Of a DNA stretch of 62,243 nt, positions 8,706 to 16,870 are shown piece by piece. This stretch comes from Nocardia suismassiliense (lineage in GTDB: Bacteria > Actinomycetota > Actinomycetes > Mycobacteriales > Mycobacteriaceae), in the NCBI RefSeq assembly GCF_900269665.1, contig NZ_LT985361.1:3003460-3065702 (forward strand). The letters run 5' to 3'. Each line of letters begins with the position of its first letter. Position 1 is the stretch's first letter. The translations under genes were made by a program, and so were the position numbers. Below the pieces are notes generated by a model. That model worked only from the letters and a program-made list of their open reading frames with translations, was not told where the DNA came from and ran no database searches.

Positions 8706-8796
8706 CGAGGTGCTCCTTCGTACAGGCCGGCCTGGTGCCGGCTTCACCGACTACACGATCGGGCACCCATCAAATCGACACCGTCGGCGAACTTTT

Positions 8797-9576
8797 TCAG
8801 GCGGGATCGGTGAGGGCTTGGACTCGACCGTAGCTCGGGGCTTCGGTGGGGGTGGGGTTGTCGTCGCGGACCGCTCGGGCGGCATCGACGGCGGCGGCCA
8901 ATGCCGTGCGGTACAGCAGCGAACCGGTGCTGACCCGGCGGACACCGAGGTCGGCGAGCGCGGCGAGGGAGGGGCCGGTCGGTGCGTAGAGGATGTTCAG
9001 GGGGAGTGGGGTAGCGGCGACGATTCGGCTGATTTCGTCGGGGTCGGTGAGGCCGGGGACGAAGATGCCGTCGGCGCCCGCGGCCGTGTACTGCTCGACG
9101 CGGGTGGAGGTGGTGCCGGTGTCGAGTTTCAGCCAGTAGGTGTCGACGCGGGCGTTGACGAACAACTCGGGGGAGCGGGCCTTGATCGCCGCGATCAACT
9201 CGGACTGGTGATCCGGTTCGGCCAGTGCGGTTTCCGTGCGGCCGTCCTCCAGATTGACTCCGGCGATACCCAATTCCGCTAGTTGCGCGACGTATTCGGC
9301 GACGGCGCTGGGGCTTTCGCTGAAGCCACCTTCGATGTCGACGGTGACCGGCACCGGCAGCCGGGCGAGTAGCCGAGCCAGTGCCATCGTCGCCTCGGCG
9401 GCGACTCCGGTGCCGTCCGGCAGACCTGCCGCGACAGCGACGCCGAGACTGGTGGTTCCGATCGCCGGGAACCCTTCGGCCGCAAGGATTGCCGCGGAGC
9501 CGAAGTCCCAGGCGTTCGGCAGGACCAAGGGGCGGTCACCGTGGTGCAGTTCGTGGAAGATCTTCGTCTTGATCAT
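8797..9576 (-). CDS. Isocitrate lyase/PEP mutase superfamily protein
   Basis: 259 residues. The N-terminus LVLPNAWDFGSAAILAAEGFPAIGTTSLGVA is the PEP-mutase-like signature. VPVTVDIEGGFSESP carries the metal-binding acidic residues, GVNLEDGRTE follows, and the NARVDTYWL segment carries the conserved N-A-R. The K-K-C-G-H catalytic motif of true isocitrate lyases is not seen, so a carboxy-lyase such as 2-methylisocitrate lyase-like or oxaloacetase activity is more likely. The start ATG overlaps the stop of the P450-like gene upstream (ATGA 9573-9576), so both are co-translated. Confidence 0.82.
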   Translation of the reverse strand: MIKTKIFHELHHGDRPLVLPNAWDFGSAAILAAEGFPAIGTTSLGVAVAAGLPDGTGVAAEATMALARLLARLPVPVTVDIEGGFSESPSAVAEYVAQLAELGIAGVNLEDGRTETALAEPDHQSELIAAIKARSPELFVNARVDTYWLKLDTGTTSTRVEQYTAAGADGIFVPGLTDPDEISRIVAATPLPLNILYAPTGPSLAALADLGVRRVSTGSLLYRTALAAAVDAARAVRDDNPTPTEAPSYGRVQALTDPA

Positions 9577-10256
9577 GCGGACCCCTCGATGATTCCGGCG
9601 GCGATGGCGATGGCGTGTGCTCGGCCGGGGCAGGCGTGCGGGCCCGCCCCGAATCCCAGTCCAGGGTGCCGCATGTCGAGCTCGACCACCGTTCCGTCGA
9701 CGAACCGTCTGGTCGAGCGAAGCGGTGGGTTCTCGATCATGGTCCGTTCGATGAGCTGCTCGGCGGTGCCTTCGGCGGTCAGCTGCCGAGCGTTGGCGAT
9801 CAGTGCGCTGGTCGCGGCACAAGCCTGCACCAGCAGGCAGATTCGGGCCGCCGTGGTGTCGTCGGCTACGCCACTGATTGCCGCTACCAATTCAGCGACG
9901 GCCTTGTCAGCCGCAGGGTTGTCCGGCTCGTATGGTTGATAGTGCGCGGCGACGAGGGCTACGGCGTCTACGGAAATGTCATGCAGGCCAAGGGCTTCCG
10001 CCAAAGTGCGGACATGGGGCAGTGGGCCGGCGGTGATACCGGCTCGCTCGCGTAGATCAGCGGGGGAGAGCCGGTCGAGTTCCGCGGTGACCAGCGCACG
10101 CAACCGCTGGTGCTCGGCTCCCTCGGTGAAACGCGGCACGTGGCAGCGCAGCCAGGCCAGGCCGACCGGTGCGTCCACCCGGGGCACGGCGGGCACCGGT
10201 GCGTTGATCAATGTGGCGCGCACTTGCTCGGGATCGGTGATCGCAGGTGCTGTCAT
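9573..10256 (-). CDS. Short cytochrome P450-like protein
   Basis: 227 residues, about half a normal P450. The haem-ligand loop is intact near the C-terminus (GFGAGPHACPGRAHAIAIA, Cys about 209). VRTLAEALGL and a helical block (LLVQACAATSALIANA) could be a degenerate I-helix. The K-helix ExxR that precedes the haem loop in P450s is not apparent, and the usual N-terminal half is missing. It is either a compact P450-related haem protein or a degenerate enzyme. Start ATG 10256 is chosen; ATG 10280 is also in frame. Divergent from the ArsR-type regulator at 10318, which may control this gene and the coupled PEP-mutase-like gene. Confidence 0.6.
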   Translation of the reverse strand: MTAPAITDPEQVRATLINAPVPAVPRVDAPVGLAWLRCHVPRFTEGAEHQRLRALVTAELDRLSPADLRERAGITAGPLPHVRTLAEALGLHDISVDAVALVAAHYQPYEPDNPAADKAVAELVAAISGVADDTTAARICLLVQACAATSALIANARQLTAEGTAEQLIERTMIENPPLRSTRRFVDGTVVELDMRHPGLGFGAGPHACPGRAHAIAIAAGIIEGSA

Positions 10257-10317
10257 GCCGTGACCGTAGCCCCGGATCATTTCGGTGGCCGCCGAAACGT
10301 TCGCGCACCATCATGGG

Positions 10318-11079
10318 ATGGTGTCATCCAGAGGAGCCGAACTAGCAGGTCTCGCCGCGTTGCTCGCCGACCGCACCCGCGCCGACATGTGCCTGGCCTT
10401 GGTCGACGGCCGCGCCTGGACCGCAGGTGAGCTCGCCCGCCACACCGGAGTGGCCGCGTCCACCGCGACCGAACACCTCGATCGCCTCCTCGCGGGCGGG
10501 CTGCTCATCGAACGCCGCCAAGGGCGGCACCGCTACATGCAACTGGCGGGCCCACAGGTGGCCGACCTGCTGGAGTCCATGGTCACCCACCTGGACCCAC
10601 CCCGGCCGACGGTGACCAACCTCCGACCCGCCACCGCCGCAGCAGCTTTGGCCCGCGGCCGCACCTGCTACGACCACCTGGCCGGACGCTTGGGCGTCGC
10701 CATCACCGATGCCATGACCACCCAGGACTTCCTCGACCAGGACAACGGTTTCGCACTCACCGAAGCCGGCCTGACCTGGCTGACCGGCCCGCTGGGTATC
10801 GACCCCGCCACCCTGCGTACCACCCGCCGCCCCCTCGCCCGCCCCTGCCTCGACTGGACCGAACGCCGCACCCACCTCGGCGGCGCCGCGGGCGCTCACC
10901 TCTGCCGCCGCCTCCACGAACTCCACTGGATCACCCGCGTCGGCACCGGCCGCGCCATCCGCCTCACACCGAAAGGCGAATCCGCCCTGCAAACCCTGCT
11001 GGCCCTCGACCCCTCCGCGCTACAACCAACTACACCCCATCCCGCAACTGCCGCAGCCGATAAGCCACCCTCGAAATAA
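10318..11079 (+). CDS. ArsR-family winged-helix regulator
   Basis: 253 residues. The winged helix lies at about 5-75 (GLAALLADRTRADMCLALVDGRAWTAGELARH, STATEHLDRLLAGGLLIERRQGRHRYMQLAGPQVADLLESM). A C-terminal domain of about 150 residues follows, longer than in metal-sensing ArsR proteins. No paired cysteine metal site is seen, so a small-molecule effector is more likely. ATG 10318 is preferred; an in-frame ATG at 10285 would add 11 residues. It is divergent from the P450-like gene, with about 60 bases between starts. Confidence 0.8.
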   Translation: MVSSRGAELAGLAALLADRTRADMCLALVDGRAWTAGELARHTGVAASTATEHLDRLLAGGLLIERRQGRHRYMQLAGPQVADLLESMVTHLDPPRPTVTNLRPATAAAALARGRTCYDHLAGRLGVAITDAMTTQDFLDQDNGFALTEAGLTWLTGPLGIDPATLRTTRRPLARPCLDWTERRTHLGGAAGAHLCRRLHELHWITRVGTGRAIRLTPKGESALQTLLALDPSALQPTTPHPATAAADKPPSK

Positions 11080-11230
11080 CTCCCGCCAACATCCGAGCCC
11101 CCGACTCCAACCGCTCCAGCAACTCCACCAACTCGTCCTCGGTGGCCCGCGAAACATCCAACCCCCGCACCCCGGCCACCGCACTCTCCAGCGCTCTGAC
11201 CTGCTCCTCAAAGGATTCGTTCGAACGCAT
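11030..11230 (-). CDS. Small DUF222/13E12-N-terminus-like protein under a LexA box
   Basis: 66 residues: MRSNESFEEQVRALES..., then TEDELVELLERLESGARMLA and VISRVAYRLRQLR. The helical pattern matches the N-terminal end of DUF222/HNH (13E12-type) proteins, but nothing follows, so it is either a mini-gene or a truncated copy. The start codon lies inside a near-perfect LexA operator (11221-11236). Its 3' end overlaps the convergent ArsR gene by 50 bases. SOS control of 13E12-family genes is known in mycobacteria. The function of the solo N-terminus is unknown. Confidence 0.6.
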   Translation of the reverse strand: MRSNESFEEQVRALESAVAGVRGLDVSRATEDELVELLERLESGARMLAGVISRVAYRLRQLRDGV

Positions 11231-11236
11231 GTTCTA
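11221..11236. promoter_or_regulatory. Candidate LexA (SOS) box
   Basis: TCGAACGCATGTTCTA differs at one base from the mycobacterial LexA consensus TCGAAC-N4-GTTCGA. It covers the start codon of the 66-residue gene at 11230 (minus strand). An AT-rich stretch (CTAATAATAG) lies just upstream of that gene and could hold its -10 region. Confidence 0.65.
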
Positions 11237-11322
11237 ATAATAGCAGCTCTGCTCTGCGTGCAACGGATGTGCCGTCGGCACGCAACTCCGCGGTACGGGC
11301 AGGAACTCGGATGCCGGTCCGC

Positions 11323-11997
11323 TCAGCAGTTCGGTCGTGGCGGCGCGGACAGTCGCGCGCCGGTGTCCAAGCCAGTTCGGGCGTTGGTGGCCGCACCGGT
11401 GCTGACACCCGATGGTTGGAAACTGATCGCGCTGTCGATCAGGCCAGTGAGGACGTCCTCAACGGCGTACCCCCCGATCCATGGCGCGGACGACTGCATC
11501 CTGTTCATCATCGCCATACCGTGCAGCGCCGTCGAGAGACCCGCGGCGATCACTCCTGAATCATCGGGTTCGCCGCCACGGCAGCGCGCGAGCGCGCCGG
11601 TCAGCACATCCAACGCGTCGTGTGCCCCTGAGGTTGCGCCTGTTCGCTGCGTCATCAGCGTGTAGCGCAAGGGATGTCGCCGCGCGAACGCGATATACGC
11701 GAGGCATCCATGCATGAGAAGGTCGCGAGATCCCGTCGCCTGCTCCGAACTGCCGACGATGGCGCGAACGATCTCCTCCCAACTCGCTTCGGTCACCGCG
11801 TCCAGCACCGTGTCCCGATCGGGAAAGTGCGCATAGATGGCGGGTGCGGACACGCCCGCGGCGCGCGCGATGCTGCGCAAGGTCACGTCGGATTCCGATT
11901 CGACCTCGTCGATCAACCCGGTCGCCGCGCGCACGATCTCGTGACGTAGCGCACTCCCGTGGCCTCGAGCGTTGCGTTTGCGAGGTGTCGCTGCCAT
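11323..11997 (-). CDS. TetR/AcrR-family repressor
   Basis: 224 residues. The N-terminal HTH reads HEIVRAATGLIDEVES..., VTLRSIARAAGVSAPAIYAHFPDRDTVLDAV (about 20-65). The C-terminal ligand domain is WHG/TetR_C-like (WEEIVRAI, YIAFARRHPLRYTLMTQR). It is divergent from the DUF3533 membrane protein gene with 48 bases between starts; the AT-rich spacer with repeated TTGTAAA is the likely operator. The minus-strand -10 TAAGAT ends 6 bases before ATG 11997, so the mRNA is probably leaderless. Confidence 0.9.
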   Translation of the reverse strand: MAATPRKRNARGHGSALRHEIVRAATGLIDEVESESDVTLRSIARAAGVSAPAIYAHFPDRDTVLDAVTEASWEEIVRAIVGSSEQATGSRDLLMHGCLAYIAFARRHPLRYTLMTQRTGATSGAHDALDVLTGALARCRGGEPDDSGVIAAGLSTALHGMAMMNRMQSSAPWIGGYAVEDVLTGLIDSAISFQPSGVSTGAATNARTGLDTGARLSAPPRPNC

Positions 11998-12011
11998 GCT
12001 CTCATCTTAAC

Positions 12012-12036
12012 ACTTGTAAATAAACAATTGTAAAGT
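12012..12036. promoter_or_regulatory. Candidate TetR operator in divergent promoter
   Basis: TTGTAAA occurs at 12014-12020 and again at 12028-12034, a 14-base offset, within a strongly AT-rich spacer that is unusual in this genome. ACTT/AAGT flank the block as short inverted ends. The plus-strand -10 candidate TAAAGT (12031-12036) and the minus-strand -10 TAAGAT (12004-12009 complement) overlap or flank it, so a bound TetR dimer would block both promoters. Confidence 0.45.
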
Positions 12037-12045
12037 CGAGGATTC

Positions 12046-13290
12046 ATGAAGGTCACCCACCGTTTCGCCCGCCACCCCGCCACCTGGTTGCCGCCGCTGG
12101 TAATGATGTTCGTGCTCGCGATCGCACTGCCTGCCGTTTACCTCGGCGGCACAATCGATCCGAGCGGCGATCTGAAAGACTTCCCGATCGCGATGGTCGT
12201 CGAGCCACAGACCAGCTCGGCGAACAACGCGGCGGGCCAGGTGCGCGCCGCGGTGGAATCCGCCGTGAACGACGACACCGTCACCTTCATCCCGATGACC
12301 ACCGACGAGGAGAAGGAGCAGATGGGCGCCGGCAAAATCTTCGGAGCCGTGCGCATCCCTGCGAACTTCAACGCCGAGATCGCCCGTCTGACAACGGATT
12401 CGGTCGGGCCGCCCGCGCGCGCTGTGCTACACCTCGACAGCGCACCGGCATCCGGGGCCCTGAGCTCCGGGCTGTTCACCGGCCAACTCGCACCCGTGGC
12501 CGCCGCGGTGAACACCGAATTCGGAAAGGCATTGGCCGCCAACGCGACCCCCGTCACCGCCGCGACCGCACTCGCGGCGCCGTTCACCGTCTCGGCTGCC
12601 CCGCTGGTGCCGCTTCCCGCCCGCACCGGTCTTGGCACCAGCGTCTTCTATTACGGGTTGATCCTGGTGATGCTCGGCTTCGTCGGCGCCTCGGCGCTGC
12701 ATCCGATGATCGACTCGGCACTCGGCTTCCAGCCGAGCGAAATGGGACCAAAGGTTCAGCGCCGCAACTATACCCACCTATCCCGGGCGCATACCCTGCT
12801 GGTCAAATGGTCGGTCATGCTGCTTGCCGCACCGCTGTGCGCCGGCGGCGCACAGCTCATCGCAGGCCCCCTGTTGCACATGCCCATTCCGGCACCGCTA
12901 CAACTGTTTCTGTTCTCGACAACCACCATCGCCGCCATCGGCATCGGCGCCCTGACCGTCTTCGCGCTGTTCGGCGCGCTCGGCCCGCTGATCAACATGT
13001 TCTTCTTCGTCGCCCTCGCGATGATCTCCTCGGCCGGAACGATCCCACTGGAAGCTACGCCGACGTTCTTCCGCACGATTGCCACCTTCGAGCCGATGCG
13101 CCCCATCATCACCGGCTTGCGGTCGATCCTTTATTACGACTCCGCACCACTGTCCGGCTTGACAGCGGCCTGGGTCCACGTCGGCATCATCGGCGCCGCC
13201 GCGGCACTGACCGGCATCATCGCCACCTACCTGTTCGACCGGGTTCCCGCTTTCACCCGTCAACCCGAACTCGCTGGCACTGCAGGGTGA
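12046..13290 (+). CDS. DUF3533 / YhgE-Pip-like membrane protein
   Basis: 414 residues. One N-terminal transmembrane segment (WLPPLVMMFVLAIALPAVYL) is followed by a 170-residue extracellular domain. Five or six membrane segments follow: VFYYGLILVMLGFVGASAL, WSVMLLAAPLCAGGAQLI, FLFSTTTIAAIGIGALTVFALFG, INMFFFVALAMISSAGTI, and AWVHVGIIGAAAALTGII. This topology is that of ABC-2-like permeases of the DUF3533/YhgE group, often regulated by adjacent TetR repressors and linked to export or envelope stress. No ATPase is nearby. Regulation by the divergent TetR gene is inferred. Confidence 0.8.
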   Translation: MKVTHRFARHPATWLPPLVMMFVLAIALPAVYLGGTIDPSGDLKDFPIAMVVEPQTSSANNAAGQVRAAVESAVNDDTVTFIPMTTDEEKEQMGAGKIFGAVRIPANFNAEIARLTTDSVGPPARAVLHLDSAPASGALSSGLFTGQLAPVAAAVNTEFGKALAANATPVTAATALAAPFTVSAAPLVPLPARTGLGTSVFYYGLILVMLGFVGASALHPMIDSALGFQPSEMGPKVQRRNYTHLSRAHTLLVKWSVMLLAAPLCAGGAQLIAGPLLHMPIPAPLQLFLFSTTTIAAIGIGALTVFALFGALGPLINMFFFVALAMISSAGTIPLEATPTFFRTIATFEPMRPIITGLRSILYYDSAPLSGLTAAWVHVGIIGAAAALTGIIATYLFDRVPAFTRQPELAGTAG

Positions 13291-13365
13291 GAGCTCGTGG
13301 AGTCGGACAGCGAACCGGAGGACTTACTATCGGCGCTTGATCCACGGGCCTTGCGAGGAGTGTCG

Positions 13366-13800
13366 TCAGTGGAGTTCTTCGACCAGTCCGATGATGATGC
13401 CCTCGGGGCCGCGCACATATCCGTAGCGGAGCATGTCTTCGTATCGGGCTATCGTGCCGACGAGTTCGCCACCATGGGCGCGCAGGCGGTCGATGACGTC
13501 GTCGATGTCGTCGATGGCGAACGTCAGGCGGGGGATGCCCAGGGTGTTCACCGGTGCCTTCGGCGCGGGTTCGGTCGCCGGCGAGCGGAAGGTCGAAAGC
13601 TCGACCCGGCCATGGCCGTCCGGCGTCCGTACGACGGCCATGTCTGCTTGCACGCCGTCCAGTCGGAGGAGGTCGTCGGCCCATTGACCACCGACTGTTG
13701 CCTCGCCCTCCAACTCCAAGCCCAGTTCGATAAAGAACGCGACAGCTGCCGCGAGATCCTCGACCACAATGCCCACGTGGTCCATTCGGCGGATCGCCAT
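13366..13800 (-). CDS. VOC-family (glyoxalase-like) protein
   Basis: 144 residues with two beta-alpha-beta-beta-beta modules: RMDHVGIVVEDLAAAVAFFIELGLELEGEA, then LRLDGVQADMAVVRTPDGHGRVELS, RLTFAIDDIDDVIDRLRAHG and YVRGPEGIIIGLVEEL. The metal-ligand positions His8 and Glu near 142 (GIIIGLVEE) are present, consistent with glyoxalase, dioxygenase or resistance-type VOC proteins. The start at 13800 is supported by GAGGAG 9 bases upstream. It stands alone, convergent with the DUF3533 gene. Confidence 0.85.
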   Translation of the reverse strand: MAIRRMDHVGIVVEDLAAAVAFFIELGLELEGEATVGGQWADDLLRLDGVQADMAVVRTPDGHGRVELSTFRSPATEPAPKAPVNTLGIPRLTFAIDDIDDVIDRLRAHGGELVGTIARYEDMLRYGYVRGPEGIIIGLVEELH

Positions 13801-14003
13801 GATGTTCTCCTCAGGTTTCGTTGCGCGGCCCATTCGGCTGCTCGTACCCCTGGGACGGAGCTGACCGAGCGTTCTCGACATCCTCGAACCGGAAATTCAT
13901 CCAGCCCCCGAAACCAGGGGCAGGATGTGCCTCTCGATGACCGATAGCATCGGTGCCACGCACTGCCCCAGTCAATTGATGGTGCGCCAGGGGGGAATAT
14001 TCG

Positions 14004-14135
14004 ATGCCAGAAGAAACACTTCGGGCAGACGACGAAGCTGTGCAGGCTGACCTCCTCGGTGACAACCTCAGTAGCCGCAGTAGACGGCGCAGACTGCAAT
14101 TCCCGGCAACCTTCGGCTTACCGCGATGCCGGTGA
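14004..14135 (+). CDS. Possible 43-residue small protein
   Basis: ATG 14004 follows GGGGGA at a proper distance and opens a frame to TGA 14133-14135: MPEETLRADDEAVQADLLGD then an arginine-rich tail. No family is recognised. It is the only candidate in the 405-base gap 13801-14205, which otherwise holds the promoter region for the type VII operon. It may be spurious. Confidence 0.25.
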   Translation: MPEETLRADDEAVQADLLGDNLSSRSRRRRLQFPATFGLPRCR

Positions 14136-14205
14136 CACGATGGCCGGTCCACGCGATGCGCAAGATCCTCAGAGCAATCGGATTCAGGGATAGAGGTCAC
14201 GGACT

Positions 14206-14490
14206 GTGAGCGGGTTCGAGGTTGAGATCAGTCAGCTGAAGGAGGCGGCCAAGGCGGCGGGATCCGCCGCGACCCAGGCCTTGGCGGTGGACCCGGGTAG
14301 CGGCTTGGCCGGGCTCGCGGCGGCATTGCCGGGTGGGGAGGCGGCGAAGAAGGCGCCGACGTTGGTGACGACGTTCAACGACCGCGCGAAGGGCTGGGCA
14401 GAGGAGATCGGCGGCTGGGGCGATTTGGTGACCGCGGCCGCGAAGTTGTACGCCGAGAACGAGGTCGAGGCGGAAAGGGCTTTCGGATAA
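14206..14490 (+). CDS. EspC-like type VII secretion substrate
   Basis: 94 residues, start GTG 14206. The protein is helical: MSGFEVEISQLKEAAKAAGS, then FNDRAKGWAEEIGGWGDLVTAAAKLYAENEVEAERAFG. The C-terminal W-x-x-x-I-G...L..AA..Y...E pattern is that of the T7SS EspC/ESX-1 secretion-associated family, and YAENE fits the YxxxD/E secretion signal. Such proteins pair with, or are co-secreted with, a larger WXG partner. The next gene starts in the TAATG overlap at 14488-14492 and provides that partner. Confidence 0.75.
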   Translation: MSGFEVEISQLKEAAKAAGSAATQALAVDPGSGLAGLAAALPGGEAAKKAPTLVTTFNDRAKGWAEEIGGWGDLVTAAAKLYAENEVEAERAFG

Positions 14491-15887
14491 TGGCCGTCGG
14501 CTATCACGACGTCCGCAAATGGGACTCGCAGGCGCTCGATACCTCGGCCACCAACCTGCGTGGGCGGCGGGACAAACTCATCGGGCTGCAGGACGAACTC
14601 GACGACGCGAGGAGATTGCCGCAGTGGCACGGCCCCGCCAGCGAGCGCGCCCGCGGTTCGCTGGGCACCACGCGCAACAACGCCGAAATCCTGATCGCGG
14701 AGCTGTCCGCGGTCGACCGCGCTATGCAGAACGCGTCGGACGACGTGTCCGCCCTGAAAACCCGGGTCGCCAATAACGACGCCCTCGCCGACACTTACCA
14801 ATTCGGCATCGCCGCCGACGGCGCGATCGTGGACAACAAGCCGCCGGACCCGCCGCCGAAGTCGCGATTCGAGGCCGAAGACCGCGCGGAGAGCGCGCGG
14901 CATCGCGAAACCATCAAGGCGCAGCTGGAAAAGGAAACCAAGGCGATACTCACCACGGCGAAGAACATCGACACCGCCGTCGCCCTGGTGCTGCAACTCG
15001 CGCAGGACCGCAAGATCAGCGACCACGGCGCGACCACCCTCGACGGCGCCAGAAAAGGTGGGGAGATCGACGCCAATGTGGCCGAGATGGAGCAGGCGCT
15101 GCGCGACGCCGGGCTGCTGACCGGTCCGCCGGTGACCGGCTATTACCGGCAGTGGCTCGAGAACGCCGTGCGCCGGGGCGTATCGATCGACACGATCAAA
15201 CAGATGGTCTCCGAACACAAGATCACGCCGGAGGATTTCAAGATCCTGGATCGAATGGAAGAGATCCGCGAGGACGAGGACGGCGACGGGATCTTCAAGT
15301 CGTTCTTCCTGATGCCGAACAACATGAGCGGCGACGACGCCGCCAAGGCGGTGCGGATGACCTACATCTTGAACGCGGGCACCGACTACGGCACCGAAGG
15401 CGAGAAGACCGACTTCGCGCCGACCCCATACGGATCCGCGGAACTGCGGCGAATCACCGAGCGGCAACGGGACAACTCCTGGAGCTACAACGACGATGTG
15501 GGATTCGTGCACGGTAATGGTGGGCGTTTGGTGACCACCCCGAACGGCATGATGATGGGTTTGGGCGGAAACCTCGTCCAAGACCAGTTCAGCCAAAACG
15601 GCGGAACCACCTGGGGCGATACGTTCATGCTGAACATCGACGACACGAAAGATCCGGCGCAACAGCTTCGAGAGGTCGCGAGGTCGGGTCACGCGTGGTA
15701 CGAAAACGACAACGGCCCATACCGAGGCAAACTCGATCTGGACCGCTTTTTGCATCACGAGGAGCGCCATTCCCAGCAATGGGCGGAGGAAGGTTATGCC
15801 GGCTTCCTCGCGTCCTACGCGTGGGAGCAGGTCACCGGCGGCAACGAGACCGAGGAAGAAGCGGGGCTTTCCGATGGCGGCTATTAG
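14490..15887 (+). CDS. WXG-type secreted protein with C-terminal zincin-like motif
   Basis: 465 residues. Residues 1-110 are a helical WXG/EspA-like module (KWDSQALDTSATNLRGRRDK, W-H-G near residue 46). A charged linker (about 115-165) and a helical middle follow. The C-terminal 170 residues include MTYILNAGTDYG and, at about 415-440, LDRFLHHEERHSQQWAEEGY. HEERH matches HExxH, the zinc ligand and catalytic motif of zincin peptidases, and the following E-E could supply the third ligand. I infer a T7SS-secreted effector or toxin with a metallopeptidase-like end; no family name can be given. It is coupled to the EspC-like gene upstream and overlaps the lipoprotein gene by 14 bases. Confidence 0.65.
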   Translation: MAVGYHDVRKWDSQALDTSATNLRGRRDKLIGLQDELDDARRLPQWHGPASERARGSLGTTRNNAEILIAELSAVDRAMQNASDDVSALKTRVANNDALADTYQFGIAADGAIVDNKPPDPPPKSRFEAEDRAESARHRETIKAQLEKETKAILTTAKNIDTAVALVLQLAQDRKISDHGATTLDGARKGGEIDANVAEMEQALRDAGLLTGPPVTGYYRQWLENAVRRGVSIDTIKQMVSEHKITPEDFKILDRMEEIREDEDGDGIFKSFFLMPNNMSGDDAAKAVRMTYILNAGTDYGTEGEKTDFAPTPYGSAELRRITERQRDNSWSYNDDVGFVHGNGGRLVTTPNGMMMGLGGNLVQDQFSQNGGTTWGDTFMLNIDDTKDPAQQLREVARSGHAWYENDNGPYRGKLDLDRFLHHEERHSQQWAEEGYAGFLASYAWEQVTGGNETEEEAGLSDGGY

Positions 15888-16428
15888 GTGGCCACGCGTC
15901 GCCTGCGCTGCCGTGTTCGTGGCGGCGGTGACCGGGGCGTGCGACAGCCAGGCACAGTTCGCGCCGTCGCTGCCGCCGGCCGCCGGGTTCCGCGTCGACG
16001 ACGGCGTCCTGAAACTGTGGACGGGCACTCCGTGCGAGGGTGTCACCGGCCTGACGTTGATCTTCGACTCGGGCACCTCGAACAGCACGGACCAGGTGTG
16101 GACCGCGCCGCGGCCCGGGGTGCCGGTGGAGCGCATGGACCTGCTGCGGACCGACAAAGGGTCTTTTCCTGACATCGGCGGACCTTTCCAGGTCCAGAAA
16201 CCGCTGCCCGCGGACTACGACTGGACCAAGGCAGGTTCGCTCTCCTTCTCCGTTGACGGCCCGGAGGCGTACGGTGCCAGAGCCGACGTCGCTCGAGTCT
16301 TACGCGAGTCGGCCCAACACCCGTCCGGGAGTTACCTTTTCGGTGAGCGCGGTTGGCTGGACGCGTCGGACGTGCAACGCGAGAACCGGAAGTCGTTCCT
16401 GACCGTCTGTACTCCCGACCCGAAGTGA
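15874..16428 (+). CDS. Lipoprotein, possible immunity partner
   Basis: 184 residues. The signal sequence WPRVACAAVFVAAVTGAC ends in a lipobox (VTGAC, Cys 23), so the mature protein is predicted on the outer face of the membrane. The rest has no recognised domain: FRVDDGVLKLWTGTPCEGVTG, then SLSFSVDGPEAYGARADVAR, and a C-terminal cysteine (TVCTPDPK) that could bridge to the TPCEG cysteine. The gene begins inside the effector gene. A surface protein co-encoded with a secreted effector suggests immunity, chaperone or receptor roles; that is inference. Confidence 0.7.
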   Translation: MAAIRWPRVACAAVFVAAVTGACDSQAQFAPSLPPAAGFRVDDGVLKLWTGTPCEGVTGLTLIFDSGTSNSTDQVWTAPRPGVPVERMDLLRTDKGSFPDIGGPFQVQKPLPADYDWTKAGSLSFSVDGPEAYGARADVARVLRESAQHPSGSYLFGERGWLDASDVQRENRKSFLTVCTPDPK

Positions 16429-16458
16429 TTGCGGCACAACCCAACCCGCGGAGCCGAC

Positions 16459-16713
16459 ATGGACACGCCGAACAGCACTCCCCGCACAAGCGCACTGCGG
16501 ACCACGCTCCGCCGCCTTGTGCTCGCCGCGTTCGCCTGCACCGCCGCGTTGATCGTGCTGTTCGTCGCCGAGGTGGTGCTCAGCGTCACCGGAGTGTCCG
16601 CCGACCCGCACGGCTACGGAATGTTCGCCGGAATCCTGTTCGCGGCGACCCTGACACCGGTGGCGTTGGCGCTGTGGTTTTTGTATCGATCAATGCGACG
16701 ACGCGGGAACTGA
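16459..16713 (+). CDS. Small two-span membrane protein
   Basis: 84 residues with two hydrophobic helices (LVLAAFACTAALIVLFVAEVVLSV and the second, FAGILFAATLTPVALALWFLY) and a basic tail YRSMRRRGN. The start at 16459 is supported by GGAG 7 bases upstream. It lies 30 bases after the lipoprotein gene in the same direction and may be the last member of the type VII substrate operon. No family recognised. Confidence 0.6.
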   Translation: MDTPNSTPRTSALRTTLRRLVLAAFACTAALIVLFVAEVVLSVTGVSADPHGYGMFAGILFAATLTPVALALWFLYRSMRRRGN

Positions 16714-16870
16714 CCAGCTCGATACAGCACCGCGCACCTCGCCACGAGCATGCATCCAGCCTTCGCTGCGGCTACGCATCCCAGGGCGATCTCGCCGCGG
16801 TAGCAGGTTTTCGGAAGCGTGCGGGTGCATCGGGCTGTGACGATCACCAGACGTCGATCCGAGGAGAATC

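Noticed and set aside
14232..16175. 647-residue open frame on the minus strand
   Set aside because: Antisense to the type VII substrate operon; no domains, and the plus-strand proteins are clearly real.
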